Below are positions 23,501 to 41,409 of a DNA stretch of 64,000 nucleotides, piece after piece. The DNA is from Litoditis marina (lineage: Eukaryota; Nematoda; Chromadorea; Rhabditida; Rhabditidae). Under the pieces are notes generated by a model. The model did no database searches and was not told the origin of the DNA. It was given only the letters and a program-made list of their open reading frames with translations. A program made the position numbers and the translations under genes. Where the stretch lies: positions 39,341,336-39,405,335 of the forward strand of contig OZ038433.1 of the NCBI GenBank assembly GCA_964036275.1. Reading direction: 5' to 3'. The stretch's first letter is position 1, and each line of letters begins with the position of its first letter.

Positions 23501-24762
23501 GGGTTAAATAAAGAATTCGCCATCAATTCCGGACCAATTCCAATTCTTTTTACCAATTCTCAAGAAAAACCAATTCAATTCAATTCCATTTTTTTCTGGC
23601 TGTCAAAAAACCAATTCAATTCAATTCCGATTTTCCCTTAACAAATTCAATTCAATTCAATTCTTAGGAATCGGTTTCACTCAAAAACCAATTCAATTCT
23701 TTTCAATTCCAATTCAATTCAATTCCTTAATCACCCTATCGTGGTTCGATCCCGGCGCGCCACAGTATATTTTTTACAGAAATAAATCCCGATTTCAGGT
23801 GAGTTGTGGTTTTGCGACGGTTCATGATGTGAATGATGGTAGTTTGGAGGATAGAATGGAATCCTTCTTCCTCGCAGAAACTATGAAGTATCTCTATCTG
23901 GTCAGTTGAAGATTTCTGACTTCACGGCTAGTACCATCTCCTCTCTCCAAATAATTGGAATTCACCAAAAAGCTTGCAATAGGTGGCTATATTGTGGCTC
24001 AATTGTTTTCCCGATGTGCTTCTCTCTTCTCTCTCCTTAAACTGGAGAAACTACTATGAGTAAAACGTGAGACGGCCGCGACAATGTCGTTGCCGTCTCA
24101 ATTTTGACTCAGTCGGCGGGGGCCGAGTCAGTGAGTTCTCAGAGTAGGTTTCTCATTCCAGCTCTTTGATCTGGACAATCTGGTCAACAAGCAGCAGGAA
24201 CGCTTCCTCTTCTCTACCGAGGGACATATCTTCCCGATCGACAGTCGATTCAGGAAAAACGAATCAGATTGTTTATTCGAGTCAGCTGAGGAAGAGGAAC
24301 CCGACGTATCTACCTTGCCTCCGACGAACATACAAAGCATTTTGTCAGGTAACTTTTTTCTGTGACTTGTATGCATGTATTTCATGTGTGTTTGAGTTTG
24401 AAAACTGAGAATAGTCCTTATACGCGATTTGTTATAGGTAACACAGGTCGTCGAACTATTTTGATTTTGAGTCGTCGTGTAGTTATGTTGTGTGTTGTAG
24501 TTTGATCCAGCCTACAGAAGTTCTTCGTGCTCGTGCGTGCACCAACAGTTTAGTATCTTTAACAGGAAATGAACACGATGACATGTGTTCATATGTTTCA
24601 GTGCATGTACCTGACGTGGAGTCTATCTATGCGCGAGCAGAGTACCGCAACGAGTCGTGCGAAACAGGAAGCCGGGTGCACATCTTCGCGCCACCCCTCC
24701 GCGAGAAGTCAATGGTCCGATTGTTCGAATCCGTCGGCCTATCCTCAGACTGGTGGAACTGA
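17518..24762 (+). CDS. EDEM1-type ER degradation-enhancing alpha-mannosidase-like protein (GH47), 16 exons
   Basis: Exons: 17518..17535 (tentative), 17777..17875, 18550..18686, 18963..19042, 19459..19555, 19995..20149, 20490..20588, 20810..20911, 21091..21183, 21327..21411, 21840..21936, 22260..22384, 22556..22691, 23799..23900, 24162..24348, 24602..24762. Phases agree, giving ~590 residues. EDEM proteins trim mannose from misfolded ER glycoproteins and direct them to degradation. Family blocks in order: [41 protein letters not shown] with the catalytic acid E (~140), [22 protein letters not shown] with catalytic D (~285), [28 protein letters not shown] with catalytic E (~408), and [21 protein letters not shown] hydrophobic stretch [10 protein letters not shown] just after the start fits a signal peptide. 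The six-codon first exon rests only on a good GTGAGTTT donor and phase. The C-terminal ~115 residues are divergent and acidic, with no retention motif I can name. Confidence 0.95.
17990..18200. repeat. Degenerate ATGCAACCAAAA-type repeats in intron 2
   Basis: Several imperfect copies of GCAACCAAAA/ATGCAATC words on both strands, possibly a decayed element. No ORF of interest. Confidence 0.35.
19785..19945 (+). mobile_element. MITE, CCAGTAAAGTTGTCCGA family, copy 2
   Basis: Starts CCAGTAAAGTTGTCCGAATA and ends GAATAGTCAGACCTTACCGG. It lies in the intron before exon 6 of the EDEM1-like gene and ends about 50 bases before that exon. No ORF. Confidence 0.75.
22926..23735. repeat. CAATTC-rich simple-sequence block with an embedded palindrome, intron 13
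   Basis: Dense imperfect repeats of CCAATTCAATTCCAATTC, often broken by TTTTCAAAAA or CTCGAAAAATT. The block is split by a ~190-bp inverted repeat (see 23318-23507). Confidence 0.85.
23318..23507. mobile_element. Palindromic element, AACCGGGTATTTCGTTAACCC termini
   Basis: The left end AACCGGGTATTTCGTTAACC is mirrored by GGTTAACGAAATACCGGGTT at the right end; GTTACCTGGTTAAC and GTTAACCAGGTAAC pair further in. It sits inside the CAATTC-rich block, which resumes on both sides, so it looks like an insertion. Related GGTAACC phrases occur near 2630 and 25535-25580. Confidence 0.75.
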
Positions 24763-24775
24763 TCCAACTTGTATA

Positions 24776-24895
24776 CTAGAAGTCAATTGAATAGTCACGT
24801 AAAATTTGAATTCTAATGAGGCAGCGTGCACTTTTTAATGGCACGTTTGTGAGCTCTGCTGTATTCAAAATGTTTCACGTGACTATGTAATTGAC
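24776..24895. mobile_element. MITE-like CACGTGA family, copy 2
   Basis: TACTAGAAGTCAATTGAATAGTCACGTAAA at the left end (also at copy 3; described here by position) and GTTTCACGTGACTATGTAATTGA at the right form inverted repeats. It begins ~14 bases after the EDEM1-like stop codon, so it is probably in the 3' UTR. Confidence 0.7.
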
Positions 24896-27800
24896 ACACA
24901 GTATAGTGATAAATTAAAAGAGACCACTTTAAGGTTGCCAAATTATGGATGGCCTCAGGCGGTAATTTTGAATACGCCACTTTCAACAACAAGAGTGACA
25001 TTGGCTTCCCATTGTTTTCTTATTTTTCTCTTGGTCTCTCTTCGAATACAAATGTGTAAAGCAACAGTTCATCCGCGGTTAATTTGGTGTACATAACTAT
25101 GTAAGAATGTCCTTGAGACGTGAATAGCGATTATATAGTTTATTTAGATGTTGTGTTTGACAGAGTTCTATTATTACGTGCCCTTTGTCTTATTGCTGTG
25201 ATTGTTTCTTTCGGGTCTTATCTGGGATTGTGACCTTCACTTATAATTTATTTCTAAGATTGTAATAGAGTGGCGCGATTGATGTCTTTCCGTTTAGTTC
25301 ATAACAACAGAGGTAGAATCGTGTAATTTCAAAACAGTTTTTTAGTTAAAGTAATTTTCTGACCAACATAACTAGAATATTGCACGATTAAAATATATCG
25401 AGCAGACTTGTGTGATTGTTTTTGTCAATCACCGCCTGTTTAGTACAGCTGTTTGGTGAGGCTGACGCGTTCCAACTCTTGCCAGCCCGTGTCGCGTTTT
25501 GCTATCTTTGAGAACTTTTCCGGCCAATTGTATATGTAACCGGGTTTTTTGGTAACCTAACCGGTTTTTGGTAACCTTTAAGCGGGAAGCTTCGTAAAGT
25601 GAATACGGCCATGGATTCTTACTATACGTATGATTCAATTCGTTTTATCCGGCCCTTTTGAGAGGCTGGCTCCCGTTTGATTGTCTCGAACCTGGTTTTG
25701 TATCTTGCTCACTTTCTAGTCATGTACAGCTACTTTTTGCTATTATTTTCAAAATATATGTCTTTGTTTCAATATTGTTTCCATACTATCGGCTGTGATT
25801 TTTTGGGTAATAAACTATTCAAGGACGTGAACGCTCTCGATAAGTATGTGATGTCGTTTGATATTTCCGAAATGGCTCTTTTGATTGTGTACTCTGAGTC
25901 GGCTTTGTTTGCTCGTGACCTTTTTGTGGCATTTTGTCCATAGCTTGTTTGTTTTTCACGAAACTTTGATTGAACGTCTACTTTTCACCTCCGAGTCCAT
26001 TATGTGTCTGGTTACTAACTACTTCACTCTGACCTTGTGTTGAGGTGAATTGAACCGGGTTTTAGGCGGACAAAACCGGTTGACCAGAATGTGGGTAGCT
26101 TTTTGTAACCTTTATAACCACTTGATTTGGTTATCACGTTTTCTCTCAAAATACGTCACCTTTTCCAAATTGGCTAATTGGTTAATCGAAACCCAGTTAG
26201 ATGCTGTACGGTTTGGTTACTGATAAACGCGTATGGATTAGGCTTCTATATAATAGAGAGTATGATCGATAGTACGTAATATTATTCGGCCGTATTTGAA
26301 TTATAGTTTTCCGCGGATTAGCAAAACTTGATCTGGTGTCATCTTTTTCAACCAAGTGTGTTGACAGGCTGTCAGTTTGTAACTGTCATGACAAATGGGT
26401 GGAACATACCTATTTGCGGGCTATTCAGGGGAGGGGTTGAGAGAGCGCGCAGCCGGTTTCCCCATTAGGGCGCCAGCTCTCGTTGACGACAATTATCAAG
26501 GAACAGATTTGTATTCACGCCAAACCCATCCATTATTTGCCCTTTATTTTTTTCCATAGAAGATAAAGGGCGTATAATGAATGCATTAAGCCCTTTTTCA
26601 AATATAATGAATGTAGAATAACGTGACTCTCTGTACGTAAAAGTAAGTGATAAAGTTTACAGTTATACCACTTTCCATTCCCTTTGATGTTAAACTGAAC
26701 AAAGTTTGAAATAAGTTGGTTTCTATGTAGCTTCTGCAACAGCTGTTAGAGAACAATTTTCTGGTGCGCAGAATTTTGACGTCTTTTGTTGCGAAAATTT
26801 ATATAATCGTGCTATATTGAGAATCCTATAGCATCTAGAATGTCGTTCAATACTATATGGAACTTCTTATTCATGTAAACTTCTGATTGCTTGATTCGCT
26901 GTGTGTTTTTCTCAGTTTCTCGATGAACTTACTTACTCCACTCGCCCACCTCATTTCTTCTAATTTCCGATAATATAAATGAGAAAAGTCAATTTGGGCC
27001 TCGGGGTGCATTACATCGATTGTGTTCTATTGCTACCAGCTCCAGCTGTTCTCAAGGAGAAGTAATATCGCACGTGTGCACTGATATGTATTGCCTAGAA
27101 CCCATAGTTGCATTGATGTTGGTTTGTCTGAATCGATTTTGTGTTTCTCAGCCATGTCACATCACAATTGTTGACACATCATTGTTAAAGTACTGTTTTC
27201 AGTTCTGGTATTCAACTCCTGTTTGTGAATAGTAAGTCTAACATCATTCTTGGATGTTGTTGACCGCTAGTTTCGGAGCGTTTTAGTTTAGAGGGAAATG
27301 TTTTCTGGAAATGTATGTAGTTTGTAGCCTGAACTATAATCTATCTATACAACATGTTCAAGCTGCTAGCCTTCACGTTGAAGATAATCCTGGGAAGTGG
27401 GAATTACATGGTTTATCACTCTTATCGGGCATCGTTATCTGGAACAATTTCATCGATTCACTCTTGCACTTTCGAATACTTTTTGCAGAATTCGTAATCC
27501 GCTACTGCTTGCCAATTTCAATACACGTCAAGTTTCTTAGAGAACAGTGAAATGCTGTTTTGGGCGTTAGGCAAAAGAAACGCATCGGGGTTAGGAGGAC
27601 ATATATCATTGTTTGTAATGGTCACTGCTCTGTTACCTCTGTAATCTGTTCATGTTGTGGGAATTATCACCCTTCATCTTGTTTTGTAGTGTTTAATTCT
27701 TCGTGGATTCGAAAAAAGTAGAAAACAGGGTATATGAGATGAGGAAAGTGGAGGGTCCAGACTGAATCATAAGTTCACTTGTTTGATGTATCACTCCGTC

Positions 27801-28207
27801 ATATTGAACATTATGTCAACATTCATGATGTGCAGTGTTTGCCAATGCATAGAAAATAACAATTTTCGTTTGTGCTGTCATTTTAAACTCGCCCAACTTT
27901 TCCATGATGTTCAATGTAATGATCTCGATCTGTATTCAAACATTAAGCTAATTATCATAAACAATTATGATTTATGATAGCCGTTTATATTTTTCCCCTT
28001 TTCTTCTGCCCTCATATCTCTTTTCTCCTCTACTTATGAAACAGCTGATCAGATTTATGTCCAGAATCCAGATGCCAGAAAGAAACGCTCTCTCTTCCTC
28101 TCTCTTTCTCTCCCTGTCTCTCTCTCTCTCTCTTTCCTTTTTTTAACGTTTCAATAAAAAAATGAACCATGCTTTTTGCAGCCAGGTTTTCTCTCTTCCT
28201 GCTGGGA
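24896..28207. other. 3.3-kb intergenic region, EDEM1-like to MCU; no gene recognised
   Basis: Includes GGTAACC-type repeat debris at 25535-25580 and 26050-26150 and a CT-rich microsatellite at about 28083-28140. ORFs of 60-90 codons occur (e.g. 25677-25943, hydrophobic) but none matches a family I know or has convincing splice structure. It should contain the MCU promoter. Confidence 0.4.
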
Positions 28208-29985
28208 ATGGGCCGGTCATGGGTTATTTTTCGGAACGTTCTCAATTCTCGAAGTGTCGGGGAATGTCCACGTATTCCTAGTATTCAAACACGTAGCCTG
28301 GCTTTTCGACTGCAACAGAAAAAGGTATGTAATTTTAGTGTTAAATAACTTTTGCTTGGTTTAATGATTGACGTTCACTGTAAAAGTATGATCTTGTGAA
28401 GATAGTTTTTTCTGGTATTTGGTTTCACGTCTAATTGAGTTTTCCGCCAGTTGTTCGGGATAATTTTCTTCGCTCTCCCGCAAACAGCAACGATTCCACT
28501 TGGATTCATATTGCTCTGCATAAAGGGTGTTACGAACGAGATACGAGAGACCAATAAAAAAGGACATCCTTTCTCAAGATGTTATTTCTATATAAGTTTC
28601 ATTCATTCTGACTTATGTGTAAAACGTTGGATATCTGTCGTGAAACATGCCTTTGCCTCACAAAGTAATTTTACATCTCGCCAAAAAATGTCAAATTAAG
28701 TATGTTTTCGAAATAGCGGAAGTATGTCTAAGGTATTTTCAATTTCTCCCTCTACGAGGTCATGGTTACCATTGCACTTTGCATAGATGTCGCTCGATGG
28801 TTGTGTTTGTAGTTTGACTCCCCGAGCTCTGCTTTTCGATCAAACTACAACTCAGATTCGGTCATATGGTCATTATCCTGTCTGGATTTACCTCTTTCCG
28901 TTCAGAGTTTGTGTTCGTCGTCGCAGCCGTCTTCCTCCAACCTCCCCACATCTGATGGCATATTCTGTATGGAATTCGAACGGGGACTGCCCCAACTCAC
29001 CCTGCCTCTACCCTCCAGACAGGTACAGTAATATTATGCGTATATAGTTGCCGTTCAAAAATTGATTAGTAGGTTCCACATATCGGCTTCAAACTACTCA
29101 CAGTCACACAACTTACTTAGGTTTGTCTTCGAAGTTGGTTTAACGGTGACAGTGTTTACAGTATGTGAGAGGTTAAGAATTGAAATTCAACGAGGGGTCC
29201 TGAGTTTCGAGAAATCTTGTTCTAGTCTCACGTGAGTGTCTAAAGGGAATAGATAGATACTTTATCTCACTTGCATTTTTTATAATCTGACCGTTTTTCG
29301 GTAACATTTTCAATACAAGTGGTGTTCATTGAATCGGCTGACCGTAACAGTGTGGAATGAGTGGGGCGATGCGTGGTTTTCACGTGGCCAACGTATTGCA
29401 GTTATTTCACTTCCGAACTTCTAATGTGGTATAATCTTCGACTTATGCATCTTAGAAGCCTACCAGGGTGGCTAAAATAGTTTCCTACATTCTACGACTA
29501 TTCTCACATACATTGGATTATTATGTGTTTTTTCTCTCTAGAGGTTGAGTCTGTGCGTGTAGTTTCAATTTTTTTTTGCGGTGTTCGTTGTGGTTTGATG
29601 GTAATCGTAGTGACGAATCGTATAATATTACATTATCTTTCCCTGCCTGTTCTGAATGTTTTTCATGCTTCAGGAAAAGTGTCGTTTCTCCCTTCGACCT
29701 CTCACTGATACCGTGGGATCGCTCTGTGATAGTGTTCAACTGGAGGACAAAGGACTCGATTTCGTGGCTGTATACACTTTTGGTTGGTCATAGATAGTTT
29801 GGTCTGAGATCAATTAATCAGCTGAGTATTAGAGACCCAATCACTAGGTTCTTACTTGTTTTTCATTCAGGAGTTGATTAGGATACATAGGGCTTAGCTT
29901 ATATTATACTTTTAAACAGATAAAGATGAGGGCTCGAATATATAGTATACGAGAGATTATAGGTCTTCGATAAACATAGTTTGCG

Positions 29986-30023
<38 letters not shown>

Positions 30024-33000
30024 TTTAGAAAGTACCAGAGGTAGAGAGAGACCGATTACAGAAAAAAAATGGAGATTGGAGCCATTCCATTAGAGTAGCT
30101 AACGCTGTCTCGACCGCTCAAATTTCTCATGACTGGTGCCAGATGACACAAAATTTAACCTATTCTCTTCTCTCTTCTGTTGCGTAGATTCGGCAGATTT
30201 TTAGATTATGTTTTGTAGACTCGGCCCGGATTGCCCTTTCAACGTCAGTGGAGCATTTGATACAAATGGGATCCTTCCGACTACGATTGAACGACAAGTA
30301 CTACGACATCATCGTACCGTCTTCTAGCTCAGATTTGGAGTCGAGCAGTGAGAGGTGGGGTATTTTGGTAGTTCATCTTACTCTGGGGCTGTCCCATACG
30401 TCATGTTTTTTTGTCCAGAAAAGTTTCATAAAATTAAGGTGTTCTATCAGGGTAATCAAACTACAAAACTAGTTTGGAGGTGGAGGTGGGTTTTCACCAA
30501 CGACCACGGCTACTGTTGACATACACCAGTAAAGTTGTCCGAATAGTCAGAAAAATTAGAAAAACCGTTTACTTTTTCACCAATAATAAGAAAATCGGTC
30601 TACTTTCGATGGAAAAATCATAATTTTTCACGTGTTCGCATCTAAAACGGACTACTTTTTGTCGCTTAGTCAGACCTTACTGGCCTTTGACTGTTGAAAA
30701 TAGCGTAATTCAAAATCCCTGATTCAAGTGAACACTTTGGGCTGCCATGTTATTGTTGTATCCTTCGCTATCACAGGGTTACAACCTTAGAATAGAAACG
30801 GAGCGCGACGCGTAGAGTACAAAAAATCACGTCGGACCCAAAGAATGATCAATGTGGTATTGGGATTTTAGCAGTGCCCAACAGTTATGTTTCATTACCG
30901 GAAAGTTGAAAGAACGTACTGGAAGAACTCCAGTGAAGGTACTGATCAACAATAGTTTAAAAACTGATCTTCTTTGAGACGATCTTCGAGAGCCAGTCCA
31001 CTAAGAATTCGAATTGAGTGCAGATTTTGCTACCACCTTGTGATATACCTATCTAGTTGGTATGTTAGGAGTATTCCATGCATACATCAATTGTGCGAAA
31101 AGGCTAATGTATCACAACTACGTCTATGAAGGGTATTTCTCTCAAGATCAGATCCAGATCGGGCAAATCCAAATAGACTAATGTATATTGAATCGAGACA
31201 AACGTGTTCAGGTTACGGGAACTGGATGATATTCGAGCAACTGTGGCCTCGTTGCACGCGGCTCTCTGTGTGGATGACTACAAGTTGGGCAGGGAAAGAA
31301 AGATATTAGTCCAGTTAGAACGGGCTGAAACGGATCTGCGACCGCTTCAGGAGGTATGTCCAATCATCAACTATCATACACCCCCCCCCCCCCCCCTTCC
31401 GCGTTCGTACCCCTCTTTCTCTCTCCCTCTCTCCCTCTCTTGTTCTCTTTCTCTTTTCTTGCTGCCCTGTCTCTCTACTTCTTTTCTCTCTGTCATTGCC
31501 CGTTTTATTTACAACTAGCAATCGTGAGTTGTATCTGATGTTCAGTTTTCAGCACAAACTGCAAATCGAACGAGAATGTGAGGGTCACGCCGAACGTGTG
31601 ATGTGGGCAGGGTTTGCTGCAATGGGAATCCAAACAGGTAATATATATACCATTTTGTATAGGTAGAGAATGAAATCTTGGAAAAGTGTACCAAGACGGA
31701 TGGTTTTCATCTCAAATTGAAACTGATGTCTTTTATTGACAAATGAAACAGTTTAGTGTTCTTGTATTTATCAAACTAACGTGGTCAAGCCGGGTTTCAC
31801 GTCAAATTTCAGGTCTGTTCGCTCGTCTGACGTGGTGGGAGTATTCGTGGGACATCATGGAGCCTGTCACCTATTTCGCCACCTATGCCAGCGTTGTTGC
31901 CACATTCGGGTACTATCTGTATGCCAGACAGGTTGGTTCGAGCGCAGAAAACTCTTTTAGAAGCGAAATAATAGGTAGGACTGAAAGATTTTATAAGTTG
32001 AAGATGCCTCACTGAAGACTCCGGAATCTAAAAGAGATAAAAATTTGAGGACTTTCCTTTGAAAAGTTAAGTCAATGGCGACCTGAACTATGCGCGAAAT
32101 GCACCTGTTTCTTTAATAGGTTTGTAGTTTCATCTCACAACTTCATTTGATTGTTAGAGAGAAGTCCACTTTATGTGAATCCATGTAGAATTCGTTTTTC
32201 TTTTCAGCCTTTCGAGTATCCGTTGGTTCGCGAACGAACCTTCACCAAAGCCTTCTACAAGCGGGCGAGAAAGCAGAATTTCGATATCGAGAAGTACAAC
32301 ACACTAGTTACCGAGGTACACTATTTCTGTAAAGTTGTTTTATAAGTGTGTGGTCATAGTGGTATAGGTATTAATGTCTTTCTTGACACAAAAATCATTG
32401 ATAGCCATTTTTGTACCGACAAGTTGATTTCAAGAGTGCGGACATTCAAACGTGTATTGTGCATTCCATTATGTAATGCTTCCTTGAACAAATGAAACGC
32501 TATGGTCTCATTCCGTTTTCTAATCCCTTTTTTTATGAGCGTGTTCCACATCCTTGTACCTTGTACACTGAATCTTTCCAGGTGGAAGAGTTGCGTGGTC
32601 AGTTGAATCGGATACGTGATCCTCTCTTCCAACATCTACCCGTCAGTCATCTCAGCAGGTTAGTTTTGCAGTTGAACTTGCTGACAGTTATCGGTTGGCC
32701 ATTACGTTTCAATTAACCGATTTTTGGTTCGTACTCAAATTTCGTCGAGAAACGGGAATTTTTCAACAAAAGGGACCACATTTTGAAGTTATCAATCTAA
32801 GTACCTTTCAAAATAGATCTCCCTCACAAATATCAAATGTAGTATTGCTTGGACAAATCAACGCTCACTTAAGAAAATATATATATTCCAAAAATTCAGT
32901 TGCATAAAGCAATATAGTGAGGCTGAAGTCGTAGTAGACAGGGAGGTTTCAGTCGTTCATCCATACGCTCTTTTGTTTCAATCCTTTTAGTTTTGTCTTA

Positions 33001-33144
33001 TCTTCACATATTTATCTGTGTACATGATTTCTTGCATTCACAGATTCACACGTTTTCAGCTTGACTAGCAATAGATAAGAGTGAAGAATGAGTTGTTTTT
33101 CCAGACTGGATGACGATTCGACGGCAGAAAAGAGAAACAAATAA
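28208..33144 (+). CDS. mcu-1: Mitochondrial calcium uniporter pore-forming subunit (MCU), 10 exons
   Basis: Exons: 28208..28324, 28906..29022, 29674..29782, 30219..30354, 31212..31353, 31553..31637, 31813..31931, 32208..32315, 32582..32658, 33105..33144. Phases agree, giving 349 residues, almost exactly the length of animal MCU. It forms the Ca2+ channel of the mitochondrial inner membrane. The N-terminus ([18 protein letters not shown]) is arginine/serine-rich, as expected for a presequence. A coiled-coil ([14 protein letters not shown]...) precedes TM1 (~217-237). The pore motif [10 protein letters not shown] (~248-257) carries the D and E of the selectivity filter, then TM2 ([20 protein letters not shown]). 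The C-terminal helix ends [24 protein letters not shown] at about 28176-28184 before the start may be a trans-splice acceptor. MCUb paralogues are less likely because the DIME region is intact. Confidence 0.95.
28807..28850. repeat. Short hairpin, TTGTAGTTTGA family
   Basis: TTGTAGTTTGA and ATCAAACTACAA form 11-12 bp inverted ends around a ~20-base centre in MCU intron 1, ~55 bases before exon 2. Related pairs occur at 34755-34824 and 60901-60974. Confidence 0.6.
29988..30020. repeat. (GA)n microsatellite in MCU intron 3
   Basis: Uninterrupted GA dinucleotides over about 30 bases. Confidence 0.9.
30527..30683 (+). mobile_element. MITE, CCAGTAAAGTTGTCCGA family, copy 3
   Basis: Begins ACCAGTAAAGTTGTCCGAAT and ends GTCAGACCTTACTGG, homologous to the copies in the carrier and EDEM1-like genes. 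It lies in MCU intron 4. No ORF. Confidence 0.75.
31381..31490. repeat. Poly-C run followed by CT-rich microsatellite in MCU intron 5
   Basis: A ~16-base C run followed by ~70 bases of CT-rich sequence up to near the next exon. The proline- and serine-rich ORFs here are repeat artefacts. Confidence 0.85.
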
Positions 33145-34559
33145 AGGCTGTTTACTGACAGGTCGCCGCTTCAATGTTCCCAGTCTCTATTCTGATAACA
33201 TTCTCCCGCCCAGCGTTTCATTTGTGTGCTTTCAAAGCTTTAAGTATTATGACCAAACTCAGATTCGTTACAAATGTATAGTTTATATATGTGCTGAATT
33301 GTTCTATCTATTACCATATGTTTTTATGAGCTCTAAAACTCTGACTCTTTGAACCATCGATTCTTTGAAGCTGTGCGTTTTGATGTGTATTGAATGATCT
33401 TCTTCAGGAAAACCATTTTTTCTGCCGTTGTATTATTTACTCACCTCTAATTAACTGGCTAATTTTATCTACTGCCCAAACTTGTTGTTTTCCTTTACTA
33501 GTGTTCCAGTCAAATTTACTGTTGCTTTTTCTTTTCGTTTGCTCTCGTAGATTTTTCACGGTTTTTCTGTATTTACCGGTGTTCATCACGGATATATAGG
33601 TATTTATTGAGTCCGATATCAAAACGAAATCGTGTAAGCACGCCTATTATACACATTTAAGACTACAGTTAGTCAGCACGAAATGAAGATTTATGCATAT
33701 GCAATTGCTTTTCTATAGATTATTTATGTTTATGCCCAATCTAAAGATGCACAAATAAATAATTATTCGAAAATAAATATCAATTCACAGGTGTACGCTG
33801 GAAAGATTATACCCTTATGACCTTTGTATAACATTAAATGGTTAAGTTGTTGTGAGTCGTCGAAAATCGATAAGGCCAGCTGGCGGCAAACAAACCAACT
33901 ATTTCCAGCCGGGGTTGTCAACAGTTTGTTTCGCGGTTTTTTTAATCTCCTATGTACATGCTAAGATTGTTAATCAAGTTGAAAATATTTAGAAGTTTTT
34001 GAGTTCCGAAATATTCAATCGTCCTTAGAGTTTGACTTTAACACCCTAGTATTTCGTTGAAAAACTTGTGCAATTGAAATGTTCAGTCGTTGCGAGCCAG
34101 CTGTGTTTCAGTGCGAATAACTATTTTCCTGGGATAAATGAATTCTATAGTGGGATAACTGTTTTGTTTCACAACCTGGTTACCAAGAAACGGGCATTAA
34201 TTGAGTTGTCTACTGAAATTAGTGCAAATCTTGCAATGCCGACTAATAGAAAACTAAGGTTCTCCAGACAACTTCCAGCCACGTTTGTAGCGGCCCCGAA
34301 GAGAGAGTGTGTACGTCAGAGAGACGCAGATGTCTGCGGCCTCATTGGCATGCATGCTCTCTCGCCTTTGTAGCTGGCCAGTCACAGAACGTAGGCGCTA
34401 ACCATTCTGAGTCTTCGTAACCATTCTATTGTTTTATTGAAAAATGCCTATGTTTCCAAATGAAGCCTAACTGATACTGTTTTCTTTGAATGTAGTCATG
34501 TCTTCTGAACTCTAAAAAGACATACAAAAAGAACAAAAATCGGAGGAACTTTCAGATAA
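33145..34559. other. Intergenic, MCU to P450; no gene seen
   Basis: MCU 3' flank (several AATAAA-like words near 33750-33780) and the P450 upstream region. Short ORFs have no recognisable content. Confidence 0.4.
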
Positions 34560-40732
<6,173 letters not shown>

Positions 40733-41409
40733 TATCGATATCTCATAAATTTACTTGTTCATGTATACTGCAGTAAATACTTTATTCACAGCTCATGACT
40801 CCCAAAAACAACTTCTGTTATAGAAAAACCGACTGGCACTCTCAAAACCAATAAAAGAGGTTGTGATGCTCATGGTTGTTTCTGATCGGATTCGTTCATA
40901 ATTAAAACGTGTTTCAGATGCTTTTTCCCTCCGGTGTTTTAGTTAACTAAATGTACAATTTTCATGTTTTTTTTTCGAGAATCATAGTGGAATAGAGTCT
41001 GCTTTTGTGCTATTTGAAAACACATATTTTAGACAAATGTTACGATTTCAATTATCGGAGAACACTATTAGAATTCAGACATTACAAAAGCACCTGCCAG
41101 CTCATTGATCGTGTACTCGTATTTGGTTGACCGAAAGTACCAGCTCAACTAAGAAAATATTCTCTCCTTTTGTCGCATATCTTCTATTCGATGACTAGCT
41201 TTGAGACTTTTTGACATTAAAAATTACGTACAATTAAGTGACAATTAAGTGTATTTGTGTTCGTCGCCTGTATTTTCTGTTCTAAACTCACTAGTCGGCG
41301 ATTTGTTCTCTGTAGTACGCACTTAGTGATAGTTAGAGACTGTTTTATTTCGCTTCGTTTGATTTTGTTTCATTCCATCATCTTACAGTTCTATCCCCAC
41401 TCTCTACTT
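40733..41409. other. Intergenic, P450 to chemoreceptor; no gene seen
   Basis: AT-rich. An ORF from 41257 runs in frame into the receptor's first exon, but the codons before 41410 look like upstream sequence rather than a signal peptide. Confidence 0.4.

Noticed and set aside
25677..25943. 88-codon hydrophobic ORF
   Set aside because: No family resemblance, no start context and no splice partners found; treated as chance.
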